64,000 nt of DNA, from positions 558,001 to 622,000 of the forward strand of contig JAOTON010000940.1 of assembly GCA_034440635.1 (NCBI GenBank). Direction: 5' to 3'. The notes beneath the pieces are model-generated. The model worked only from the letters and a program-made list of their open reading frames with translations, made no database searches and was not told the origin of the DNA. The DNA is from Lepas anatifera (Eukaryota; Arthropoda; Thecostraca; Lepadidae). Positions 11,790-21,883 of the stretch are shown here, piece by piece; position 1 is the first letter of the stretch, and each line of letters opens with the position of its first letter. A program made the translations under genes and the position numbers.

Positions 11790-14640
11790 TGCTTTGTTCT
11801 CCAGGGGGTGCCATTCCTATCCATGGGTGATTATTCTTTCCAGAGGGGGCGCCTTTTCTCTCCGGCAGGGGGAGGGAGGGGGCGCCTTTTGCTATCTAGG
11901 AGCGCCTGTGCGAACCGGGGGGGGGCGCATATGATATCCAGGGACGCCGTTCTTCTGTCTCCTTCGGAGGCGCCTCTGCTGTCCAGGAGGCGCGTGCGCT
12001 ATCCAGGGGCGCCTATGCTATCCAGAGGCCCAGATCCTTTACTCAGGGGGCGGGGGGCGCCTTTTACTGTCAAGGGGTGCCTGTGCTAACCAGGGGCGCA
12101 TATGCTATCCCGGGGTGCCGTTGCTCTTCTTTAGGGGCGCCTCTGCCGTCCAGTGGTCCCTATACTATTCAGAGGGTGTCTTCTGTCCATAGGGCGCTTC
12201 TGCTATCTGGGGCGCCTTTAGTATCAAAGGGTGTATTTGCTGTTTTGGGGGCGCCTATGCTATCCAGAGGACGCCCGTGTTGTTCAGGGAGTGCGATTGC
12301 TATTCAAGGGAGCTTATGATATCCAGAGGGGTGACTTTGCTCTATGGGGGAGGGCGCCTCTTGTTGTACAAGAGTGCCTGTGCTAACCAGAGGGCGCCTA
12401 TGCTATCCAGGGGCGTTGTTACTCCTCAATTGGGGGTGCCTTTTCTGTCCAGGGACACCTCTGCTGTCTAGAGGCTGCCTTTGCTATCCAGAGGGGGCCT
12501 TTACTCAAGGGGGAGGGCGCTTTTTGCTGTCCAGGGCACAGCTTTGATGTCAGAGGGCGCCATTCATATTTTAAAGTGTATTTATATTTACACAGAGGGT
12601 ACTACCTCTTCAGATAGGCGACGTATCTGATTTTCTCTTGACCGGCCGGGGGTGCCGGCCAAATCCGGGGGTGCCACCCAAATCCGTGGGGGCCTCTCCG
12701 GACGAGGTCAAAACCAGGTGGGCGAAAAGATACTTTTGCACACCATCATTTTTCAAGGTGTGCAACTGAACACCCTGTCCCGCGCAATCCACCGTCCCTG
12801 CCGCCGTTGCTCTCCGGGGGGCGTCTTTTTCTCTCCAGGAGGCACCTCTGCGCTCCAGGGGGCGCCTTTCCTATCCAAGGGCGCCTATACTATCCAGGAG
12901 AGCGCCTTTTCTCTGCGGTGGGCGCCTTTTGTTGTCCAGGGGTGCCTGTGCTAACCACGGGGCGCATGTGATATCCAGAGGTGCCGTTTCTCTTCTTCGG
13001 AGATGCCTCGGCTATCCAGGAGGCGCCTACGCTATCCAAGAGCGCCTATGCTATCCAGAGGGGTACCTTTGCTCCATGGCTGCGCCTTTTGCTTTCCAGG
13101 GCGCAGCTTAAGGGGTGCCATTCATATCTGAAAATGTCTTCCTCACAGAGGATCCTACCTGTTCAGGTAGGCGGTGATCAGGCTTGATTTTCTCTGACCG
13201 GCCGGGTGCGCCGGTCAAATCGAGTGCCACCCAAATCCGTATCGGGGGGGGAGGGGAGGGGGCGCCTCTCCGGACATGGTCAAAACCAGGTGTGCAAAAA
13301 TATACTTTTGCGCGCCATCACTTTTTCATGATGTGCAACTGCAGACCCTGTCCCGCGGAATCCGCCGTCCTTTCCGCCCCTGCTCTCAAGAGAGCGCCGT
13401 TGCTATTCAAGGGAGCTTATGCTATTCAGAGGGGGTGCTTTGCTCAATGGGGGAGGGGGCGCCTTTTGGTGTACAGGAGTGCCTGTGCTAATCAGAGGGC
13501 GCCTATGCTATCCAGGGGCGTCGTTATTCCTCTACTGGGGGGGGCGCCTTTTTCTATCCAGGGGTGCCTCTTGCTGTCTAGGGGGCGCCTTTGCTTTCCA
13601 AGGTCGCCTATGCTATCCAGAGGGGCGCCTTTTCTCTGCGGGGGGGCGCCTTTTGCTGTCCAGGGGTGCCTGTGCTAACCGGGGGGCGCATGGGATATCT
13701 AGGGGCACCGTTTCTCTTCTTCCGAGGCGCCTCAGCTGTCCAGGAGGCCCCCACACTTTTCAAGGGTGCCTATGCTATCCAGAGGGGCGCCTTTACTCAA
13801 GGGCGGGGGGCGCCTTTTGCTTTCCAGGGCGCAGCTTTGATGTCAAGGTGCGCCATTCATGTATGAAAATGTCTTTCACAGAGGATCCTACCTCTTTGGG
13901 TAGGTGGTGATTGGGCCTGATTTTCTCTGACCGGCCGGGGGCGCCGGCCAAATCCGGGGATGCCACCCCAATCAGTGGGGGAGGGGGGCGCCTCTCCGGA
14001 CTAGTCAAAACCAGGTGTGAGAGAAGATACTTTTGCACACAAACATGTTTTCATGGTGTGCAACTGCAGACCCTGTCCCGCGGAATCCGCCGTCCCTGCC
14101 GCCGTTGTTCTCCGTGGGGTGTCTTTTTCTCTCCAGGAGGCACCTCTGCTCTCCAGGGGGCGCCTTACCTACCCAAGGGCGCCTATGTTATCCAGGGGGC
14201 GCCAATTCTCTGCGGGGGGGCGCCTTTTGCTGTCCAGGGGGCGCAGGTGATATCCAGTGGCGCCGTTTTTTTCTCCGGAGGCACCTCGGCTTCCAGGAGG
14301 TGCCTACGCTATCCAGGGGCGCCTATGCTAGCCAGAGGGGCGCCTTTACTCAAGGGGGGTGCATTTTGCTGCCCAGGGCGCGACTATGATGTAAGGGGGG
14401 CGCCATTCATATATGAAAATGTAAATCTTTCACAGAGGATCCTACCTCTTCAGGTAGGCGGTAATTAGGCTTGATTTTCTCTGACCGGCCGGAGCGCCGG
14501 CTGAGGCTGGGGGAGGGGCGCCTCCTGGACAAAGACAAAATAAGGGGTGCAAAAAGATACTTTTGCACCACTTGAAAAAAAATCGAGTGGTGCAACTGCA
14601 CCACTTGCACCCTGGAATCCGCCGTCCCTGGGGCTAAGAG
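11790..14640 (+). repeat. GGCGCC minisatellite with four unique-sequence spacers
   Basis: Units of about 22-27 bases built on GCGCCTATGCTATCCAGGGG run through the block. Four longer spacers share sequence including GACCGGCCGG, at about 12641, 13199, 13929 and 14483 (spacing about 560, 730 and 555). Each spacer also carries a GTGTGCAAAA...TTTTGCACAC inverted repeat in more or less decayed form. Long frames (for example 13184-13678 and 13911-14468) translate to short peptide repeats such as GAYAIQ and GAPF and lack a consistent start. They arise from repeat periodicity rather than a gene. The array at 51205-55045 is the same family on the other strand. Confidence 0.85.
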
Positions 14641-15250
14641 CGCCCCTACCCCGCTCCTGAGGGGAGGGGTTGGAAGCGACACTTTAGGCGGCCCATCAAT
14701 CTGTCAGAGAGACACCGTGACCATTTCAGGGGGCGCTGAGGGTCGAGGGGTACACCTGCCCCTGGATGACCCCCAAATTTAATTATATGTTCTCCAGCAT
14801 TTCCGGCCTTGTGCCCCCATCCCCCCTCCCCCCCACCATCAGCCAAATCCGTCCCCGCTCAGGTGTATCGCTGGGCCCCAAAACCCTTGATAAATGTATT
14901 TGTTTAAGCTTATATTATATAAAATCAAATATACTTTTGTGCGGGTTAACATGGACACCATGTCCATCTTGCCCCACATGTGATGTCCGTCTTAGCCCAC
15001 TTCGCTCTTTCTAAACAAACTTGGACATGAATCGGACGGCATTGTGATTATACAGTCAGCGACTCCGGTGAGCAAAAGGTAACATCTTGAAGAGCCATAT
15101 TACACAATACCAATAAAGTGTCTATAGAAACATCCATGCAATGACCTTACGAATTCGATCAAGAAAAGAACACTTGCGGTTAGATGCGGTTTTTTACTAT
15201 AATAAAAATTTTATAAAGCCTAGAGAGCTTACCGGACCCAACTTTACTCT
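14641..15250. other. No recognisable feature
   Basis: Falls in GC content from the minisatellite into AT-rich sequence. A fragment near 14955-15000 contains CCATCTTGCCCC and CCGTCTTAGCCC, resembling the terminal motif of the MITE at 2540-3488, so part may be a MITE remnant. Confidence 0.4.
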
Positions 15251-15256
15251 GTGAAC

Positions 15257-15742
15257 GTCAGAGCCGCATGACGAAATCCATGGAGCGAAGCGCATTGAGA
15301 TTTCTCAAGCGGCTCTATTCTGGCCGCCCAGACGGGTCTCGTCGTGGCCTGTTGTCGTCGTCGTAGTCGTCAGAGCCGCATGACGAAATCCATGGAGCGA
15401 AGCGCATTGAGATTTCTCAATCGGCTCTATTCTGGCCGCTCAGACGGGTCTCGTCGTGGTCTGTTGGCGTTGTCAGAGCCGCATGACGAAATCCATGGAG
15501 CGAAGCGGATTGAGATTTCTCAAGAGGCTCTATTCAGGCCGCTTGGCGGTTTTGACAGTAGTTGTCAGAGCCGCGTGACGAAATCCATGGAGCGAAGCGG
15601 ATTGAGATTTATCAAGAGACTATTCTGGCCGCTTGGCGGTTCTGACAGTAGTTGTCAGAGCCGCGTGACGAAATCCATGGAGCGAAGCGGATTGAGATTT
15701 ATCAAGAGACTATTCTGGCCGCTTGGCGGTTCTGACAGTTGA
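15257..15742 (+). repeat. Five-copy tandem repeat, unit 112 to ~90 bp
   Basis: The start motif GTCAGAGCCGC occurs at about 15257, 15369, 15472, 15564 and 15654. Units shorten from 112 to 103, 92 and 90 bases by loss from the CGTCGTCGTC-containing end. The last two units are almost identical, consistent with recent local expansion. The 132-codon frame (15344-15742) translates the repeat and carries no domain. Confidence 0.9.
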
Positions 15743-15744
15743 TG

Positions 15745-16779
15745 CCAAGGCTCTGCAATTGTGTAGAGTGATAGCCCTTTTACGCTAGACGCCAAAACTA
15801 AGGCTCCCAAATCTAAATTCAAAATAGTTTTTGAGAAATTTTGGAACAAACATTTTCAATTTTGGATTTTCTCATTTTTATTTCTTAAGCCATGAACTTG
15901 AAATTTGCCTCCTTTTGAATAAGGAACAGGGGCCAACTAAGCAAAACAATTCGAACTGGTCAAAAAATATTCATTACTCCAAAACGCAGTATTTCTAATA
16001 CAATCAAAAAGGCTATTGAAATTTGACGGCCGACTTATAAGCTCGAAACGTCAGAACGCACGCTTCAGTTAGTTTTAAGACAGTTGCTTAGTGGTAGCTA
16101 GGTCAATTGTCTTGTGCTTAGATATAGTTTCCAATGGAAACCGTAAAATTCTGACCTAGTTTTTTTCCATTTTGCCGGAGGACTGCAGTTTTGATCATTC
16201 ATTTAAATGCTAATATCTCGCGATTTAATACGCCGATTTGACTTTTCATTTCAAATAATGAAAGAACATTGCGTCCCCCTGATAATGTTTGGAGATGGAT
16301 ATAGTGATATTAAAATTAGTTGTTTAATATGAATAAATATAGTTTTAGTAGAAAACCTCTTATTTGTAGCTTCTCGGTTCCCAGCAAATGTCATTCCCAA
16401 ACTCACAATTGACATAGCTGAATAGGAAAATTAATTTCCGTCAGTTCATTAATTTACACTACCCACTTATCTCCAACGGCTTTCGAGTAATTCGTCTGAA
16501 AGGGTATTTCAAGGAGCTAAATTTCTCGGAACACGTTTGTTTCTCACCATGGTTTCAAGTCTTTAAAATGATTGGAAGAGGATGCAATTTAGCATAAAGC
16601 TAGCTTAGTGTCCTGGGTCGCCGATACAAGTGATTCGAAGCCAATATAGTGTTTGGTTCGTCTTCTAGAAGCAGCTTTACACCATGCCTTTTCTGTATGA
16701 ACACAGTACCCGGCGCCACGATCACGGCATCGTTTTGATTGAGTGATACCGGCCAGTGACCTCCTGACTGGTCACAGGT
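15745..16779 (+). repeat. ~1-kb unit U, copy 1 (5' part)
   Basis: This matches 20902-21883 over nearly its full length. Shared stretches include 'gtagagtgatagccc', 'aacgcagtatttctca/taa' and 'gtgtttggttcgtcttct'. Its end, CCTCCTGACTGGTCACAGGT, is interrupted at 16780 by the LTR retrotransposon and resumes at 20622. The unit is AT-rich and has no recognisable gene or terminal repeats, so its nature is unknown. Confidence 0.75.
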
Positions 16780-16933
16780 TGTGATGTACTGGTACCGCTG
16801 GTGTAGTGCGCCCTCACGAGATGGTGTTAGTGCGGTAGGCACCGGGCCTGACCGTGCAGCGGCAGTCGTCGAATACACTTCAAGAGCTGAGCAAGTGGTG
16901 TGCCATGAGAGTGCGGGAAGCGGGGATCTAACA
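16780..16933 (+). repeat. 5' LTR (154 bp)
   Basis: Begins TGTGATGTACTGG and ends GGGGATCTAACA. It appears identical to 20463-20616. The TG...CA ends and flanking CAGGT duplication define it. It is short for a Gypsy LTR, and I did not identify a clear TATA box. Confidence 0.95.
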
Positions 16934-16952
16934 TGGCGCGGTCGGTTTGAGG
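16934..16952 (+). promoter_or_regulatory. Primer-binding site candidate
   Basis: The sequence TGGCGCGGTCGG starts immediately after the LTR, the usual position and TGG start for a tRNA primer-binding site. I could not match it confidently to a specific tRNA 3' end. Confidence 0.6.
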
Positions 16953-16982
16953 ACATTGCACCCAAGAAGTGACTGAGAAGCC

Positions 16983-19900
16983 ATGGCCAAGCAGGACGCT
17001 GACTCAGGTATGGCCCTTGTAGCCGACGCGATTTTAAAGCTGCAGGAAAACGTTGTGCTTTTGACGAACCACATCGCCTCGGAACATAGCCAGCGTAGCC
17101 AGCTTCAACCCGCCCCTGTGTCAACCAGTTCGGTTGTTCAAGGACCACGACCCATCGCTCTGCAGCCGCCCCACCTGGGTTCATCTGTTTTGTTAAAGGA
17201 GTTCGATGTCTGGAAACATAAGTTTGAAGGCTATGCGACTCTGTCACGGCTCTCTAACTTCCCCGCTACAGAACAGCGTGCAGCCCTGCAAGCCGCTGTT
17301 AGCGATGATTGGAACCGTATCATTCGGTACAGCCTTACTCTCACTGACGACACGCCCCTCACTGACCTAATCGGTCTCATGGAAAAGTATCTGAGGGACC
17401 AGCGGAACATCGTGGTCGACAGACGAGATTTTCACACTCGCATCCAGCATCCGAGTGAGAGTTTTGATGACTTCTTGTGTTCTGTCAAGGAGATCACCGG
17501 TTTCTGTGACTTCTGTACAAACTGTATCGATAACCGGCTGAGGGATCGAATCGTAGCAGGGATAAGGGACGATGACACCCTTAAGCGTCTGTTGGAGGAG
17601 AAGCCTCTCACTCTTCAGAGGGCGATCGATATATGTCGCGCAGCGGAAAGTGCTGCTAAGAATAGCGCCGACATCAGGGGCTATTCTGACCCGTCCCTGT
17701 ACGCTGTTTCTCGCTACAAACGTGAATCTCGCTATCATGTCTCCAGCCCTCCACCGGCAGCCACACCTGCACGCGTGACGTCATCGGACCGGCCATGGGG
17801 CAGCCGCGGCCGCACGCCGGTGCCTGCGGCGAGCGGTCAAGGTCACGGCCGGCCCTCCCCCTCCCCGCCCCGGTATCAGCCGGGCCACAGCCTCCGGTCA
17901 CCGAGTGGTGAGTGGGACCAAGGGACAAGCAGCCGGTACCGGGAGAATGCACGCGCTCCAAACCGGTCTCGGGAGAGACGATATGACAGCCCGTATCGGT
18001 ATAGGGAGAGCCGGTACGAACGCAGTCCCAGCCGGTCTCCTGCCAGGAGGCAAGGCCGATACAGATATCGTTCACCCAGTCCATACTACCATGCCAGCAG
18101 CCAGTCTCCCCGCCGTGATCATGCATTTCGTTATCACGTGAATGTATGTGAACGCAACACGTCGGTTTCCACAGGATCTGACAGGTCTCGATCGTGCTGC
18201 GTCGGCACTTCCCCGACGATAGCCGACATCCGGAGGCACGGAGCATCCGTGCGACCGGCGCCGAAAATAAAGGTACAGTTCAGTTGTACTGCAGGTACCA
18301 GTGTGTTCAACTCCATGGCCGACTCCGGCGCCGAGGCCACAGTTGTTGGACCAGCAGCGGCAGAAGCACTGGGATTCAATGTCTCAACATTGAGTGACAC
18401 TGGCCGTGCACCGGCGTTTTCCGCTGCGGGACGGCAGCCCCTCACGTGGCTCGGGAGCTTCCCAGCGTGCTTGAGGCTAGGTGACCGGGAGACTAAAACT
18501 GAAGTGTCCGTTCTGAAGGAACTCGGTAGCACTGTTCTGATCAGCTGGTTTGACTCCATCGCACTGGGTGTGCTTCCGGCAGATTTTCCCGCACAGATCG
18601 GGATGGTGCGCGGCCAGCGCCGCGCCAGTCTTCCTCCGATCCAATTTAGGAGAGGTACTGAGCCGCCCGAGGGTTCTGCGCTTCAGTCGACGCCGAACCG
18701 GCACCATAGAACGCCGCCGCCTGGTGATGCCTGTGGGCAGACAGCGCCGTCTATCGACAAAGACAAGAACCAGTCACTCTCTCATCTCCAATCCGTCGCT
18801 GAAGATGGCACGCGTCTCACTCCCCTGCAAGACCAAACTTTGGAGATGGTCCGTGCCGCTGCAGCCCGCGACCCTGAATATGCAGCTTTACATGACGTCA
18901 TCATGTCCGGTTTTCCGGATCACCGGCAAGATCTCCAGCCATCCCTTCGTCCGTACTGGGGCGTGCGCTCCATGCTGGCGGTCGATGAGGGGTTGGTCGT
19001 GTGTGGCCCCCGCCTTCTGATCCCGCAAAGCCTACGTCGAGAAACCCTGCACCGGCTGCACGACTCGCACCAGGGCATGGGTCGCACCAAAAGGCGGGCG
19101 CGTCAAACCGTCTACTGGCCTGGAATCGACAAAGACATCGAGAACACAGTTTCATCATGTCAAGAGTGCCGTAAATACCTGCCGAGTCTTCCAAATGAAC
19201 CCCTATGGCAGGATGCTTCATCTCCAACTCGCGTCTTTGAATCTGTATCAGCAGATTACTTCCACGCAGCTGGCCGCACATACTTCATATACGTGGATAG
19301 GAAATCTGGATGGCCTATCGTGTTCGAGTGTCCTCGCAGCGGCGCATCCGCTGAGCATTTGACCCGTCTCCTCAGGTCAGTGTTCGCCGACACTGGCGTG
19401 CCCGTGCTGCTGAGGACAGATGGAGGCCCACAATTCACCTCTGGGACACTTCGGCGCTTCCTTCAAAGGTGGGGTGTCCGTCACGTGATGTCTTCTCCGC
19501 ATTACCCGAGATCGAATGGACATGTGGAAGCCGCGGTCAAGACCCTGAAGCGACTGGTACTAACACTAACATCACCCAATGGCCAGCTTGATCAGGATGC
19601 TTTCGCCAGAGCGCTCATAGAGCTCAGAAACACGCCTCGCGCTGACGGAAAATCGCCTGCACAGATCTTATTCGGCCATGCTACGCGTTCTAACGTGCCC
19701 ACTCATTTCCGCTCCTTTGCAGCCGAGTGGCAAACAGCAGCAGACGAAGCCGACAGGCGGGCAGCACGTCAGCGTCAGGAGCAAAAGTGGAGACACGACC
19801 TGACAGCTCACCCGTTGTCACAACTGCGGATCGGCAACGTCGCCGACATACAGGACCCACGTACCTCACGGTGGGACCGCGTCGGCACCGTCGTCGGGAT

Positions 19901-20141
19901 AGGATCCAGACGAGACTATCTGCTCAAGCTGAGTAGCGGCCGGGTGCTGTGGCGTAACCGTCGTTTCCTGAGGCCACACAGGCCCCTAGTGTGCAGAGAA
20001 GCGCAGTCCCTACCTCAGGCCGATCACGGCCCCTGTTCACAGACTATAACACAACACAGTTGTGCAGGTACCCCCGCTAACGGTACCCCCAGTGCATCCA
20101 CAGCGTTCCGTGATCTCAGCACCGGCGATGACGATGCGTAG
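16983..20141 (+). CDS. Gag-protease-integrase polyprotein, no RT/RNase H (1052 aa)
   Basis: A single uninterrupted frame starting at an ATG in a CCATGG context. Residues about 1-240 look like a retrotransposon Gag, with a WKHKFEGYA segment and helical capsid-like sequence. Residues about 250-400 are rich in Arg, Ser and Tyr (SPSRSPARR and similar); I see no CCHC zinc knuckle, so this basic region may bind nucleic acid instead. An aspartic protease motif, MADSGAEATVVG, lies near residue 445. A linker of about 100 residues then leads to integrase. The H2C2 zinc-binding region (HDSHQG...CQEC) is near 692-720. The DDE core has Asp in SADYF (about 756), Asp in RTDGGPQF (about 812) and Glu in GHVEAAVK (about 848), with the classic 35-residue D-to-E spacing. 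A GPY/F-like C-terminal segment (WDRVGTVVGIG) follows. No RT motif such as YxDD occurs anywhere. The intact frame and matching LTRs suggest selection or very recent spread despite the missing polymerase. Confidence 0.93.
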   Translation: MAKQDADSGMALVADAILKLQENVVLLTNHIASEHSQRSQLQPAPVSTSSVVQGPRPIALQPPHLGSSVLLKEFDVWKHKFEGYATLSRLSNFPATEQRAALQAAVSDDWNRIIRYSLTLTDDTPLTDLIGLMEKYLRDQRNIVVDRRDFHTRIQHPSESFDDFLCSVKEITGFCDFCTNCIDNRLRDRIVAGIRDDDTLKRLLEEKPLTLQRAIDICRAAESAAKNSADIRGYSDPSLYAVSRYKRESRYHVSSPPPAATPARVTSSDRPWGSRGRTPVPAASGQGHGRPSPSPPRYQPGHSLRSPSGEWDQGTSSRYRENARAPNRSRERRYDSPYRYRESRYERSPSRSPARRQGRYRYRSPSPYYHASSQSPRRDHAFRYHVNVCERNTSVSTGSDRSRSCCVGTSPTIADIRRHGASVRPAPKIKVQFSCTAGTSVFNSMADSGAEATVVGPAAAEALGFNVSTLSDTGRAPAFSAAGRQPLTWLGSFPACLRLGDRETKTEVSVLKELGSTVLISWFDSIALGVLPADFPAQIGMVRGQRRASLPPIQFRRGTEPPEGSALQSTPNRHHRTPPPGDACGQTAPSIDKDKNQSLSHLQSVAEDGTRLTPLQDQTLEMVRAAAARDPEYAALHDVIMSGFPDHRQDLQPSLRPYWGVRSMLAVDEGLVVCGPRLLIPQSLRRETLHRLHDSHQGMGRTKRRARQTVYWPGIDKDIENTVSSCQECRKYLPSLPNEPLWQDASSPTRVFESVSADYFHAAGRTYFIYVDRKSGWPIVFECPRSGASAEHLTRLLRSVFADTGVPVLLRTDGGPQFTSGTLRRFLQRWGVRHVMSSPHYPRSNGHVEAAVKTLKRLVLTLTSPNGQLDQDAFARALIELRNTPRADGKSPAQILFGHATRSNVPTHFRSFAAEWQTAADEADRRAARQRQEQKWRHDLTAHPLSQLRIGNVADIQDPRTSRWDRVGTVVGIGSRRDYLLKLSSGRVLWRNRRFLRPHRPLVCREAQSLPQADHGPCSQTITQHSCAGTPANGTPSASTAFRDLSTGDDDA

Positions 20142-20449
20142 GAGCGTGCGTGAGAGGCAGCCGCCTGACCGTCTGCGAGTGCGTTGGGGAGGTGTCAGTT
20201 ACAATGACTAAGACAGTGTGGTTAGTTATGCCTAGTAGAATTCAGGGCACGGGCGAGTAAGTGGTTCGTAATTTCTGCAGGCATTGATGTGTATTTCGGT
20301 TCCGCCGTTACAGGTGTTTTGTTCGTCTTTCGCGTCACTTGTCTTCTTCGCACAGCTGCAGAAGATGCAGTCAGTAGTCGGGACCGTGTTATCACTTTTA
20401 AGTTTCTTGAGATGGTGGCATAAGCATTTTGCATCCCATACTTTTTCAC
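20142..20449 (+). other. 3' untranslated part of the LTR element
   Basis: Lies between the ORF stop and the polypurine tract. Short frames on both strands (for example 20222-20500 minus) show no domain. I see no env-like gene. Confidence 0.6.
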
Positions 20450-20462
20450 CATCTGGGGGAGG
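20450..20462 (+). promoter_or_regulatory. Polypurine tract
   Basis: CTGGGGGAGG lies directly before the 3' LTR, where the plus-strand primer of an LTR element is expected. Confidence 0.75.
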
Positions 20463-20616
20463 TGTGATGTACTGGTACCGCTGGTGTAGTGCGCCCTCAC
20501 GAGATGGTGTTAGTGCGGTAGGCACCGGGCCTGACCGTGCAGCGGCAGTCGTCGAATACACTTCAAGAGCTGAGCAAGTGGTGTGCCATGAGAGTGCGGG
20601 AAGCGGGGATCTAACA
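20463..20616 (+). repeat. 3' LTR (154 bp)
   Basis: Same length as and apparently identical to the 5' LTR. It is followed by the target duplication CAGGT and the resumption of unit U. Confidence 0.95.
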
Positions 20617-20640
20617 CAGGTGAAGGGTTAGTGGGAGCCA

Positions 20641-20896
20641 GTACAGTGTGGCGCAGTGGTCCAGTGGTTAGAGGCCCTGTCTCTTGGGCAGGGGTGGCCG
20701 GTTCGAATCCGGGGTTGACTGCGGGATATGTATTAGTTATTTCAAGGAAAATAATGATAACACTGACCTACAGGCTTGTGAAGAGATACATTGAGAAGGA
20801 AATATGGTTTGCGTTCAGCACATTGTCATGCGGCTCTCCTGCGCCGGTGGGGCGTCAGCCCAGGTCGCAGACCGGGGTTGTCGTCTGTCCGTCCTG
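20641..20896 (+). repeat. tRNA-derived SINE family B, copy 1
   Basis: The tRNA-like head has an A box (TGGTCCAGTGGTTAGAGG) and a strong B box (GGTTCGAATCC) at about 20699-20709. The body runs through 'ttagttatttcaaggaaaata' and ends after a GGGCGTCAGCCCAGG-containing segment. The copy at 45363-45600 matches over most of its length. The intron-less tRNA-like fold is not followed by a normal acceptor end, so this is a SINE rather than a tRNA gene. It sits between the two copies of unit U. Confidence 0.85.
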
Positions 20897-20901
20897 AGAA
20901 T

Positions 20902-21883
20902 TTATGTCAGAGCTCTGGAATTTTGTAGAGTGATAGCCCTCCTGCTCCAGACACCCAAACTGAAGCCTCGAGTCGAAATCCAAAATAGTCTTTGATAAAT
21001 TTTGGCTCAAACTTTTTCTGTTTTATATTTTTCTTATTTTTACTTAATAAGCTACGAACTTGAAATTTATGTCCTTTTCAATAGATAACAAGGGCCAGCT
21101 TGGGAAAAAATTGAGCTGATCCGACAATATTTATTGCGCGAAAACGCAGTATTTCTCACGCAAGCAAAAACCTACTTAAAGTTGATTGCCGATTTGTACG
21201 CTCGAGATGTCAGAAGGCACGCTTCAGTTAGCTGAAAGGCAGTTACCTAGGGGTAGCTAGGTCAATTTTGTTGTGCTTAGGCATAGTTTTGAGTGCAAAA
21301 CGTAAACTGTTGATCTACTTTTTACAGTTCTTCCGGAAGACTGAATTTTGGTTACTTTCATTTCAACGTTAATATCTCCCAATCTAATTGACCGATCTGA
21401 GTTTTCATTTCAAATAATGAAAGAACATTGCTTCCGCCTAATATTTGGAGATGGAAATTGTGAAGGTGAAATTCTTTGTTTTATAGGCATAAACAGAAAT
21501 TGAGTCAAAAAACTTTTTATTTGCATCTTCCTGGTTCCAAGCTCATGTCACTCACAAACTCAGAACTGACATAGCTGAATAGGAAAGTTACTTGCGGTCA
21601 TTTCGCTCACTTATACAACCCACCTATCTCTAATGGTTTTGAGTAATTAGTCCAAAATGTATTACGGGAAGCTAAATTTCTCGGACCACCTTTGCTTCTC
21701 ACCATGGCTTCAAGTCCTTCAAATGAATGGAAGTTGATAAAATTTGGAATAAAGCTAGTTTAGGATCCTAGCTCGACGATACAAGTAACTTCAGCCCAAA
21801 GGAGTGTTTGGTTCGTCTTCTAAAACACCTTTATATCGCGCATTTTCGGGACAAACACAGCACCCGGCGCCAGCGTCCCGGCA
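20902..21883 (+). repeat. ~1-kb unit U, copy 2 (5' part)
   Basis: Direct repeat of 15745-16779, diverged by scattered substitutions and small indels. It is interrupted at 21884 by the TA-flanked transposon and resumes at 35261 with TTCGGCTGAGTGGTACCGG, matching the end of copy 1 near 16740-16779. Confidence 0.75.

Larger units (their letters stand above)
16780..20616 (+). mobile_element. Gypsy-like LTR retrotransposon lacking RT and RNase H
   Basis: A complete insertion of 3837 bases. Two 154-base LTRs begin TGTGATG and end CTAACA, with a 5-base target duplication CAGGT at 16775-16779 and 20617-20621. Between the LTRs is one long ORF for Gag, protease and integrase. The LTRs look identical by eye, so the insertion appears recent. 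The region between protease and integrase, where RT and RNase H normally lie, is a linker of about 100 residues. The element must therefore use reverse transcriptase supplied by a relative. It is nested in unit U copy 1; the related segment near 35290 (GGGTCACAGGTGTTCAGC) shows a comparable empty site. Confidence 0.93.

Noticed and set aside
13184..13678. Long open frames across the GGCGCC and GAGACCAAGCTC minisatellites (up to 185 codons) as repeat-protein genes
   Set aside because: Open frames occur in several phases and on both strands of the same arrays, unit length is not consistently a multiple of three, and there is no consistent start or signal. They are expected from GC-rich tandem repeats.
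16600..17247. 215-codon minus-strand frame across the 5' LTR
   Set aside because: It overlaps the LTR and the start of the Gag ORF on the other strand and shows no domain.
20641..20715. A true tRNA gene at the SINE B head
   Set aside because: A and B boxes are good, but the acceptor stem does not close and the same head plus body recurs at 45363, so it is a SINE.
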